From the NCBI RefSeq assembly GCF_013363975.1, contig NZ_JABWGN010000006.1:434001-498000 (forward strand): 64,000 bases of DNA, given 5' to 3'. Every line of letters starts with the position of its first letter. Within the stretch, counting starts at the first letter, position 1. This document shows, in pieces, positions 9,635 through 16,586 of the stretch. The position numbers were made by a program, and so were the translations under genes. This DNA comes from Nonomuraea montanisoli (lineage in GTDB: Bacteria; Actinomycetota; Actinomycetes; Streptosporangiales; Streptosporangiaceae). Below the pieces are notes generated by a model. That model saw only the letters and a list, made by a program, of their open reading frames with translations, ran no database searches and was not told the origin of the DNA.

Positions 9635-10018
9635 ATGACGGTCACCCCGATCGATCTGTTCGCCTCGTTCATCCAGCTCGACCAGGACGGCAGGGTCCAC
9701 ACCGGCGCGGGAGCGGGCGACGCCGACGGCTGGCGGCTGACGACCTTCTACGCCAGGACCGACGCCGACGTCCACGCCGGCCAGTGGGAGGTCCACCCCG
9801 AGGCCGAGAAGGTCGTGTCCTGCCTCGTCGGGAAGATGCGCCTCTACCTGCGCCCGCAGCGGCCGGGCCAGCAGGAGGAGGAGATCACGCTGACGGCCGG
9901 GACCGCGGCCATCGTCCCGCGCGGACGATGGCACCGCTTCGAATTGGACACCCCCTGCAACATCATGGCCGTCACCCTGCCGCGCGGCGGCCGGCTGGAA
10001 GAACGCGCCGAACCCTAG
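9635..10018 (+). CDS. cupin-domain protein
   Basis: A 127-residue single-domain cupin. The two cupin motifs are visible but partly non-canonical: motif 1 region HPEAEKVVSCLVGKMRLYL and motif 2 region GTAAIVPRGRWHRFEL with one of the expected histidines. Small cupins of this type bind a metal or a small ligand. AGGAAAGG lies about ten bases before the ATG at 9635. It stands alone between an MFS relic and the convergent redox operon, so context gives no role. Confidence 0.8.
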   Translation: MTVTPIDLFASFIQLDQDGRVHTGAGAGDADGWRLTTFYARTDADVHAGQWEVHPEAEKVVSCLVGKMRLYLRPQRPGQQEEEITLTAGTAAIVPRGRWHRFELDTPCNIMAVTLPRGGRLEERAEP

Positions 10019-10041
10019 GCCCCCTCGCCAGGTGAACTCCG

Positions 10042-10743
10042 CTACCAACCGCGCGCGATCCACTCATCGAGGTGGGGGAGTTCGGTCGCGACGGTGGTGT
10101 CGGGGCCGTGCCCGGGATGGATGCGGGTCGCGCCGGGAAACCCGAGAAGCCTGCGTACGGACCGGATGACGACCGCGAACTCCGACAGCGGCGGGCCGGT
10201 GAGCCCCGGTCCGCCGGGGAACAGGGTGTCCCCGGTGAGCAGGTGCGAGTCCACGGCCAGGCTCAGCCCTCCCGGGGTGTGTCCGGGGGTGTGCAGGGCG
10301 CGGACCGGCAGGGGGCCGACCTGGAGGATCTGGCCGTCCGCGATCGGCACCGACACGCCATCCCACAGCCGGGTGTCGCCGGCGAAGGCCAGCCGAGCGG
10401 GATCGCGCGCGAGGATGTCGGCCGTCGCGGTGCCCGCGTCCCAGTGGCCGGTGCGGCGAGCGGTCGCGATCTCGTGCGGCCATACGGGCTGGTCGGCGGG
10501 GTGGGCGAGAACCGGGACGCCCAGCGCCTCGACGACCTCGGGCACGGCGAGAACATGATCGAAGTGCGCGTGGGTGAGGAGCACGGCGACCACGTCCAGG
10601 TGGGCGACGGCGTCCAGCACGCGACCCGGCTCGTCTCCCGGGTCCACGATCAGTGCCCGGCGATCGCCGTGGGCGTGCAGGATCCAGCAGTTGGTCTCCA
10701 GCACGCCGACGACGACCCGCCGCAGAACGGCCCTGACGGTCAC
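10042..10743 (-). CDS. metallo-beta-lactamase-fold hydrolase (glyoxalase II-like)
   Basis: A 233-residue MBL-fold enzyme. The zinc ligands are all visible: THAHFDH (HxHxDH), HTPGHTPGG, the bridging Asp in TGDTLFPGG and a final His in IHPGHGPDT. Proteins of this group hydrolyse thioesters such as S-lactoyl thiols, or act as persulfide dioxygenases. The GTG at 10743 overlaps the TGA of the DsbA-like gene (GTGA), so translation is coupled. It is the last gene of a four-gene redox operon, which suggests thiol-adduct turnover, possibly with mycothiol; that is inference. Confidence 0.88.
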   Translation of the reverse strand: MTVRAVLRRVVVGVLETNCWILHAHGDRRALIVDPGDEPGRVLDAVAHLDVVAVLLTHAHFDHVLAVPEVVEALGVPVLAHPADQPVWPHEIATARRTGHWDAGTATADILARDPARLAFAGDTRLWDGVSVPIADGQILQVGPLPVRALHTPGHTPGGLSLAVDSHLLTGDTLFPGGPGLTGPPLSEFAVVIRSVRRLLGFPGATRIHPGHGPDTTVATELPHLDEWIARGW

Positions 10744-11444
10744 GACTGCGCGGCTCGTTCGAGCAGGTCGTCGTACACGCCGGGGTCGTGGGAGTCGACG
10801 ACGGGGAAGCCGGCCGCCCACGGACCCTCCCAGCGCACCTGGATGCCGGGGTTGTTGACGGCGGTTCCGTCGTGGAGGCGGAACGTGGGGCTGCCGGCGA
10901 TGGCGTCGGTCTGGGAGATGGCGAAGTCGCGCGTGACGTCGGCCCGGTGCCGGCCGCTGTCCAGCGCGGCGGCCAGCCCGGCCACGTCGACGACGCCGTC
11001 CGCCAGTTCGCCCGCGACCTCCAGGATGACCTGCCGGTGGCTGATCGAGCGGGAGTGGGTCCAGAACGCCCGGCGCAACGCGAGGTCGAGTTCCTCTCCG
11101 GCCTCCAGGCTCTGCGCGCTCGCGGCGTGCACGGCTTCCGCGGCGAGCAGCACGGTGTGAGGGTAGAGGTCGTCGGCGGCGGTCCAGACCCGGAACTGCG
11201 CCTCGGGCTCGATCTGCCCCAGTCCGACGGCCTCGGTGTCGGTGCCACGACGGGGGTGTGGGCCGTTGAACAGCTCCAGGGGAAACGTCCGGTGCTCCAG
11301 CCGCACGACTCCGTCCAGCCCGAGCCGCGCTCGCGCCCGGCGCAGCCGCAGCAGGCCGACGTAGGCGAACGGGCACAGCAGGTCCGACCAGACCTGCACC
11401 GTGCCGGCCGCGACGGGCGGCGTCGCGGAAGCGTCTGTGGTCAT
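10740..11444 (-). CDS. DsbA/FrnE-like thioredoxin-fold protein with a single active-site Cys
   Basis: A 234-residue protein of the DsbA-like 2-hydroxychromene isomerase/FrnE family: thioredoxin fold with a helical insert. The N-terminal motif is SDLLCPFAYVG, so the usual CPWC has become CPFA and the resolving cysteine is missing. The second half carries the cis-Pro loop (AIAGSPTFRLHDG). Without the second Cys it cannot form the intramolecular disulfide; a glutathione/mycothiol-transferase-like or isomerase role is more likely. Its ATG overlaps the upstream stop (ATGA) and its stop overlaps the downstream start, so it is translated as part of the azoreductase operon. Confidence 0.87.
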   Translation of the reverse strand: MTTDASATPPVAAGTVQVWSDLLCPFAYVGLLRLRRARARLGLDGVVRLEHRTFPLELFNGPHPRRGTDTEAVGLGQIEPEAQFRVWTAADDLYPHTVLLAAEAVHAASAQSLEAGEELDLALRRAFWTHSRSISHRQVILEVAGELADGVVDVAGLAAALDSGRHRADVTRDFAISQTDAIAGSPTFRLHDGTAVNNPGIQVRWEGPWAAGFPVVDSHDPGVYDDLLERAAQS

Positions 11445-11926
11445 CCGTGCTCCTGATGTTCGGTACCAGCGGGATTGGTGGTGAATCGGGCAGGCCGCAG
11501 CAGCACGGCCACGCGCCGCTCCTCAGCCATCACGCGGTCGTATTCGGCCAGGTCAGAGTGATTCCCGCCGGCCGCGTGGTAGATGTCCCGCAGCAGGGCC
11601 GGCAGCCGGTCGGGGCCGAGCGCCGGCAGCGGGTCGTCGGGGCCCGCGAGCTCGGCGGTTCCCCGGACGGCGACCCACTCCCATCCGGCCCGGAAGACGA
11701 GCGTGGCGTGCGGGTCCCGGCGCAGGTTCGCCAGCTTCGCGGTGCCCCCGCGTGCCACGAAGGCGACCGTGGCGGTCCCGGTCACCGGATGCGGCAGGAC
11801 TCCGGCGTTGACGACGCTGACGGACGGCTGTCCGTCCGGCCGCAGCGTCACGAGCAGCGCGAGCCATCGCTCCGCCGCGCCGTACTCCCGGACGAGTCGC
11901 AGCCCCTCCTGCTCGGAAAGGGCCAT
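11441..11926 (-). CDS. PPOX-class flavin/F420-dependent protein
   Basis: A 161-residue split-barrel protein of the pyridoxamine 5'-phosphate oxidase-like family (WLALLVTLRPDGQPSVSVVNAG, KLANLRRDPHATLVFRAG, WVAVRGTAEL). Such proteins bind FMN or F420 and reduce small molecules; the family is very common in actinomycetes. Its ATG shares one base with the azoreductase stop (TGATG), and its own stop overlaps the next start, so it is the second gene of the coupled redox operon. Cofactor cannot be fixed from sequence. Confidence 0.87.
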   Translation of the reverse strand: MALSEQEGLRLVREYGAAERWLALLVTLRPDGQPSVSVVNAGVLPHPVTGTATVAFVARGGTAKLANLRRDPHATLVFRAGWEWVAVRGTAELAGPDDPLPALGPDRLPALLRDIYHAAGGNHSDLAEYDRVMAEERRVAVLLRPARFTTNPAGTEHQEHG

Positions 11927-12552
11927 CAGAAGACCTTCGCGATGTCCCGGGCCCGCGCGTCGGCTTCACGCCGCGCCTCGTCCCGGTCGCCGGTGAGGGT
12001 GGGATGGAACCGGATATCCTGGATGTCGGTCAGCCCGGTCCAGCGCAGCCAGTCGCCGAAGAACGTCGACTGGAAATCGCTGCCGAACTCCGGGCCGAGA
12101 GGCGGTCCCCACACGGCGCTGGTGTAGACGACGGCGACCCGCTTGCCGCGCCCCGAAAGCTGAGGGCCGTACCCGGTCGCCGGGTCGACGGTGAAGATCC
12201 AGCCGGGCTGGCTGACGACGTCGATGAACTGCTTGAGCACGTACGGCACCGACGCGTTCCACATCGGGACGCTGAAGAGCAGCCGGTCGGCGGAGTCGAA
12301 CCTCTCGAACGTCCTGCGTGCCGCCTCCCACGCCTCGGCCTCGGCGCCCTGTGGCTCGTCGCCGCCGAACACCGTCATCTTCGCCCTGGCCCCGACGGCG
12401 AAGTCCGGCAGCGACCCGTCCCACAGGTCCCAGTGCTCGACCTCGTCATCCGGGTGGGCCTCCTGGAAGGTCTCCGTGAACACCCGCGCGATCCGCAACG
12501 ACTCCGACGCCTCGCCGCGAGGCGAGGCGGAGATGTGCAGCAGCTTGCCCAT
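11926..12552 (-). CDS. azoR: FMN-dependent NADH-azoreductase
   Basis: A 208-residue flavodoxin-fold quinone/azo reductase. Visible family features are the FMN phosphate loop near the start (LLHISASPRGEASES), the SVPMWNASVPYVLKQFIDVV flavin-binding segment and the AVVYTSAVWGP strand-loop. AAGGAG stands ten bases before the ATG. It heads an operon in which all four genes overlap by 1-4 bases, and two identical-type palindromes lie just upstream. AzoR enzymes detoxify quinones and azo compounds by two-electron reduction, which agrees with the thiol and flavin partners downstream. Confidence 0.9.
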   Translation of the reverse strand: MGKLLHISASPRGEASESLRIARVFTETFQEAHPDDEVEHWDLWDGSLPDFAVGARAKMTVFGGDEPQGAEAEAWEAARRTFERFDSADRLLFSVPMWNASVPYVLKQFIDVVSQPGWIFTVDPATGYGPQLSGRGKRVAVVYTSAVWGPPLGPEFGSDFQSTFFGDWLRWTGLTDIQDIRFHPTLTGDRDEARREADARARDIAKVF

Positions 12553-12575
12553 CTGTGCCGACTCCTTGAAATTAT

Positions 12576-12626
12576 CGGACTATGGTCCGGTTATGTGGAT
12601 GACGACAAGATACGGACTCCGGTCCG
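12576..12626. promoter_or_regulatory. paired CGGAC-N4-GTCCG palindromes upstream of azoR
   Basis: CGGACTATGGTCCG (12576-12589) and CGGACTCCGGTCCG (12613-12626) share the same 5-bp arms and 4-bp spacer; centres are 37 bases apart, about 3.5 helical turns. The first is 24 bases before the azoR ATG. Both look like dimer operators for a repressor, but no regulator gene is adjacent, so the binding protein must be encoded elsewhere. Confidence 0.65.
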
Positions 12627-12749
12627 CTTTGGTCAAGTGTGAACCGGTCCGTCGACCTTGTGTGCACGCGTGAGGATCTATCGAAAGGTGGACGACCGGC
12701 GGCAGTCCTCCCGGCAAAGCTGCGGGCCATGAAGAAGACGATCATCGCC

Positions 12750-13923
12750 GTGCTCGGCTCGATGCTGCCAAGCTGCCCGCCAGTGACCCGGCCGCCAAGA
12801 AGGGGACGCTTGTCCTCAACATGGGTGGCCCCGCACAGCAGATTTCGGTCCTGCGCGCGGCGAAGAAGGCCTTCGCCGACCTGACTCGATGGTTCGACGT
12901 GGTGGTCTTCGACCCGCGCGGATTCGAGGCGAGCACCGGGGTGCGCTGCCCCGACCCGGCACCGTGGGCCACGAACGCGGAGTGGGTGTTCCCCGACCGC
13001 GCCACCTATGCTCGCTACACGGAGCAGAACCGTCGCTTCGGCCTCGGCTGCGCCGATGCCGCCGGCCCGCTCGCGGGCAACCTGGACTCCGGCCAAGGGG
13101 CCCACGACCTGGAGGCCGTCCGGGTGGCGCTGGGCGAACAGCAACTCACCTATTACGGCAACTCCTACGGCACCGTCCTCGGCGTGGCCTACGCCGAGAA
13201 GTTCTCCTCCCGCGTCGGCCGCATGTACCTGGACAGCCCGATCGACCACACCAGCCGATCGTGGACCGAATGGCTCCTGCCCAGAGCGACGGTCAAGGAA
13301 GACAACCTGCACCGTTTCGCCGAGTGGTGCGCCACCGACCAGAGCTGCGCGCTCCACGGCCGCGACGTGCTCAAGGTGTGGGACGAGGTCATGGGCCGCG
13401 CCGCCGAGCGGCCGATCCCCGCACCCGGCGCCGGAGCCGGAGCAGCGACCGGTGCGACCCTGATCGCCTCCCGCGCGACGGTCACGTTCGACGCGACGTG
13501 GCCCGAACTGGCCAAGTCCCTGGCCGAGGCGTACGCGGGCGACGCCACCCGGTTCGCCAAGCCGTCCACCGTTGGGGCCGATCCGATCTCAGCAGGATCG
13601 CGAACCGCGCCTTCCCGCACCCGACCGCATACGGCAAGGTCAAGGCTCTGGAAAAGCGGCTGAGGCACGTCGCGCCGCGCATCGGCTGGACCGTGGCCTG
13701 GCCGCCGGCCAACCTCTGCACCGGGCTCCCGCACGAGGCGTCCTTCCCGCCCCATCCGGTTCACCCCCGCGGCCTGCCCCCGATCCTGGTCGCCGCCGGC
13801 CTGTACGACGACGCGGCGCCGCCCGCGTCCGCCCGACGGATCACGGCACAACTCGACAGCGCCCGCTACCTGGCGGCCCAGGGCGGTCACGCGCTCTACC
13901 TGGCAGGCGATCTACGCATATGA
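12750..13923 (+). pseudogene. broken S33 alpha/beta-hydrolase (tripeptidyl aminopeptidase type)
   Basis: Reading from about 12750, the frame shows LPASDPAAKKGTLVLN, the VVVFDPRGF oxyanion region and the nucleophile elbow GNSYG. Near 13570-13600 the frame changes by one base; the +1 frame then continues with HPTAYGKVKALEKRLRH and ends with the family's Asp (AAGLYDD) and His (QGGHALY). The N-terminus is also wrong: the signal peptide and the first strands are missing, and a possible ATG at 12729 is out of frame with the hydrolase. The intact relative at 25036-26607 has the expected layout. Confidence 0.82.
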
Positions 13924-14178
13924 ACACGGGATCGTCACCCGCGATGCACCTTGACCGTCCGCCGGTCTCGGCCCATGTCCCGGGAGACGAACATCGACGA
14001 TGAGCGCATGCCTCATCGCGATGCGTTATCCGTCACATCGGCCCTGGGAGGTGCGGATCACCGTCGCCGGCGCCGTCACCCGCTTCGCCTCACCGAGGCC
14101 GTCACCCGCATGGCCGCCGCGCGCGCCCAGGCGGACGCCGAGGTGGAGCGGCGGCGCGGTCGAGGGGGCGGCGCGGCT
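13924..14178. other. intergenic stretch, nothing recognised
   Basis: The 255 bases between the broken hydrolase and the convergent FAD oxidase hold short open frames without recognisable similarity. No strong hairpin was seen. Confidence 0.4.
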
Positions 14179-15519
14179 CTACCGGGGCCGGACGTTGTGG
14201 TTGCGGGCGAACAGGTTGCCCGGGTCGTAGTGGCGCTTGACCGCCGCGAGCCGCTCGTACGTCGGCGCCGGATACACCGCGGCGACGTCCTCCTCCGTGG
14301 CCGAGGCGAGGAAGTTGGCGTAGGCGCCGTCGACGTGGGGCGCGAGCCTGGCCCACAGCGCCTCCAGCGCGGGCCGGGCCGCCTCGACGACCGGCGCCGG
14401 ACCCACGGTGGTGGTCACGAACATCAGCTCCGCCTCGCGGTGCGCGTAGGCGGTGGCGTCGCCGGCGACCCGGGACACCGCGCCGCCGACGCCGCGCACG
14501 GAGATGAACGGCGACCCCTGCGAGGCGCCCGCCTCGGCCAGGATCCGCAGGACCTCGGACGCCGACTCCCGGCCGGCGAAGCCGCTGCGGGTCACCAGCC
14601 GGATGCCGGGCGGCGGGGTCGCGCCCTCCACGAGGGTGTCCGCGTAGGGGCGCAGCGCCACATCGTCGTCGATCACCGTGCCGAGCCGGCGGATCGGGTC
14701 GATGGCCCGGGCCGCGAGCCCGGGGTCGTCGCCGTCGAAGGCGACCTGGATCTCGACCGGCGCCTCGGGGCCGCCGGCGAAGGGGTTGGCGAAGTTGGCG
14801 ATGGAGGTGAGCTCCACGGGCGCGGTGCGCAGATGCTCCGCCCAGCCCTGGAGCACGGCGGCCGCCTGCGCAGCCGGGAAGGCGATCCTGCCGTAGAAGA
14901 CGTCGGTCGTCGGGTGCGCGGCGAAGACGAAGGCGGTCACCACCCCGAAGTTGCCGCCGCCGCCGCGGATCGCCCAGAACAGCTCCGGGTCGTCCTCCGC
15001 GCTCGCCCGCACGAGCTCTGCGTCGGCGGTGACCACCTCCGCGGCGACCAGGTTGTCCAACGCCAGGCCGTACTTGCGCACCTTCCAGCCGATGCCGCCG
15101 GTCAGCGTCAGCCCGCCGACCCCCACGCTCCTGGTGTCGCCCGAGGAGATCGCCAGACCGTGCGGGGCCAGGACGTCCGCCACCTGACCCCAGGTGGCGC
15201 CGCCGCCGATCCGCACCAGGTGGCGTTCCTTGTCGGTGATCTCCACGGTCGCCAGCAGGCCGAGGTCGATCACGACGCCGCCGTCGTTGGTGCCGAACCC
15301 GGCGAAGGCGTGCCCGCCGCCGCGCACGGACAGCACCAGGCCCGCCTCGGCGGCGAACCGGACGGCCGCCCGCACGTCCTCGACGCTCCCGGGCCGCAGC
15401 ACGAAGGCCGGGCTGCCCGAAGCCAGCACCGAGCGGCTGGCCGGCTCGTACTCCGCCGCGCCCGGTTCGATGATGTCGCCGCCGAAGTCACGGCGAAGGG
15501 TCTCAAGCGCTGTGCTCAT
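14179..15519 (-). CDS. FAD-linked oxidase, berberine-bridge-enzyme family
   Basis: A 446-residue flavoenzyme: FAD-binding type-4 domain (SVRGGGHAFAGFG; GVGGLTLTGGIGWKVRKYGL) with the His of RGGGH that carries the 8-alpha-histidyl FAD bond, then the substrate domain and the C-terminal berberine-bridge motif YDPGNLFARNHNV. The position that holds the second flavin-linking Cys in bicovalent members reads SSGDTRSVG here, so the flavin is probably singly attached. AGAGGA precedes the ATG at 15519. An ECF41-type promoter lies 44-70 bases upstream, so it is a likely member of the local sigma regulon. Confidence 0.9.
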   Translation of the reverse strand: MSTALETLRRDFGGDIIEPGAAEYEPASRSVLASGSPAFVLRPGSVEDVRAAVRFAAEAGLVLSVRGGGHAFAGFGTNDGGVVIDLGLLATVEITDKERHLVRIGGGATWGQVADVLAPHGLAISSGDTRSVGVGGLTLTGGIGWKVRKYGLALDNLVAAEVVTADAELVRASAEDDPELFWAIRGGGGNFGVVTAFVFAAHPTTDVFYGRIAFPAAQAAAVLQGWAEHLRTAPVELTSIANFANPFAGGPEAPVEIQVAFDGDDPGLAARAIDPIRRLGTVIDDDVALRPYADTLVEGATPPPGIRLVTRSGFAGRESASEVLRILAEAGASQGSPFISVRGVGGAVSRVAGDATAYAHREAELMFVTTTVGPAPVVEAARPALEALWARLAPHVDGAYANFLASATEEDVAAVYPAPTYERLAAVKRHYDPGNLFARNHNVRPR

Positions 15520-15562
15520 GACGTCCTCTTGTGGTGTCGCGTATCGCAGTGGACGAACACAA

Positions 15563-15589
15563 GACGCCGGCGGCCGGGTGGTTGTGACA
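15563..15589 (-). promoter_or_regulatory. ECF41-type promoter for the FAD oxidase
   Basis: On the minus strand TGTCACA (15583-15589) is followed after exactly 16 bases by CGTC (15563-15566). This matches the published ECF41 consensus in both elements and in spacing. The -10 element is 44 bases before the ATG at 15519. Confidence 0.75.
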
Positions 15590-15637
15590 GCGCGCCCAGG
15601 TGACCTGCGCCACACGCGCGCCGCGCTCCGCGGGGGG

Positions 15638-16210
15638 TCAGCGGCCGCCGAGGGCGCGCCAGACGAGGGCCGCGGTCCGTTCCGGCCAGCGGGGCGGAGG
15701 GGCGGGCTCGGCCAGCGCCCGGCCGTACCAGCTGCCCGTGCACATGGTGACGGCGACCTCCAGGTCGGCGTCGGCGTCGATGAGGCCCGTCTCCTGCGCC
15801 GACCGCAGGATGGCGAGGATGCGGCGGCGGCGCGGGGCGATCACCCGGGCGCGGTAGCGGGCGAGCACCTCGGGCTCGGTGGTCTCCTGCAGCATGGTGC
15901 CGACGAGCGAGAGCCGGCCCGGCCGGGAGACGCCCCGCTGGAAGTCCTCCAGTTCGGCGACCAGCGCGGCGTAGGGGTCGGCCGGCGGGCTCGCCTGCTG
16001 CTCCTCGATCATGCTCGCCACCGCGGCGGCGGCCAGCTCCGCCTTGCCCGGCCACCTGCGGTACAGGGCCGGGCGGGTGGTGCCCGCCTCCTGCGCGACG
16101 GCGGCCAGCGACATCCGCTCGTAGCCGTACTTGGCCAGGTGCCTCCGGGCGACCGCGAGGATCCGGTCGTCGATGGTGGCGTCCCGCGTTCGCCCGGTCT
16201 TCCGTGTCAT
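15638..16210 (-). CDS. TetR-family repressor
   Basis: A 190-residue regulator with the TetR helix-turn-helix at residues about 13-60 (ILAVARRHLAKYGYERMSLAAVAQEAGTTRPALYRRWPGK) and an alpha-helical ligand domain after it. The ATG at 16210 is 15 bases from a perfect palindrome at 16225-16242 and the gene is divergent from the ABM/CDGSH operon. The simplest reading is that it represses itself and that operon and responds to a small molecule. Confidence 0.9.
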   Translation of the reverse strand: MTRKTGRTRDATIDDRILAVARRHLAKYGYERMSLAAVAQEAGTTRPALYRRWPGKAELAAAAVASMIEEQQASPPADPYAALVAELEDFQRGVSRPGRLSLVGTMLQETTEPEVLARYRARVIAPRRRRILAILRSAQETGLIDADADLEVAVTMCTGSWYGRALAEPAPPPRWPERTAALVWRALGGR

Positions 16211-16224
16211 GATCCCGCCTGTTT

Positions 16225-16242
16225 CATTACAATGCTGTAATG
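16225..16242. promoter_or_regulatory. TetR operator palindrome CATTACA-N4-TGTAATG
   Basis: A perfect inverted repeat with 7-bp arms and the spacer ATGC, AT-rich in a GC-rich background. It lies between the divergent TetR and monooxygenase starts (15 and 45 bases from them). Its size and symmetry are typical of TetR operators. Confidence 0.75.
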
Positions 16243-16286
16243 TAACGAAAGTCTTTCCTGACCTCACTCTACAAAGGGGTCCCCCC

Positions 16287-16586
16287 GTGGTCATCGAATA
16301 CATCCGTTACACCGTTCCCGCCGACCGGGCCGAGGAGTTCGAGCATGCGTACAGAACCGCGTCGGGCGTCCTCGACGACGACCCGCACTGCCTGAGCTAC
16401 GAGGTCGCCCGAGGCGTCGAGGAGCCCGAGCACTACACGGTGCGCATCGAATGGGACTCCGTCGAGGGCCACGAGCAGGGCTTCCGCCGCAGCCCCCGGT
16501 TCGCCGAGTTCTTCGCCGCCGTGAAGCCCTTCTTCGGAGGCATCCAGGAGATGAAGCACTACGACGCCAGATTCGGCAGCCGATGA
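16287..16586 (+). CDS. ABM-family monooxygenase
   Basis: A 99-residue antibiotic biosynthesis monooxygenase-like barrel: VIEYIRYTVPADRAEEFEHAY, DPHCLSYEVARGVEEPEHYTVRIEWDS, FRRSPRFAEFFAAVKPFF. The GTG at 16287 has AAAGGGG eight bases before it. Its TGA overlaps the next ATG (ATGA), so the large iron-sulfur/globin protein is translated with it. It is divergent from a TetR gene across an operator palindrome. A quinol- or radical-oxidising role is plausible from the family. Confidence 0.87.
   Translation: MVIEYIRYTVPADRAEEFEHAYRTASGVLDDDPHCLSYEVARGVEEPEHYTVRIEWDSVEGHEQGFRRSPRFAEFFAAVKPFFGGIQEMKHYDARFGSR

Noticed and set aside
13924..14178. Short open frames after the S33 pseudogene
   Set aside because: No ribosome site, no domain pattern, partly antisense to the FAD oxidase end.
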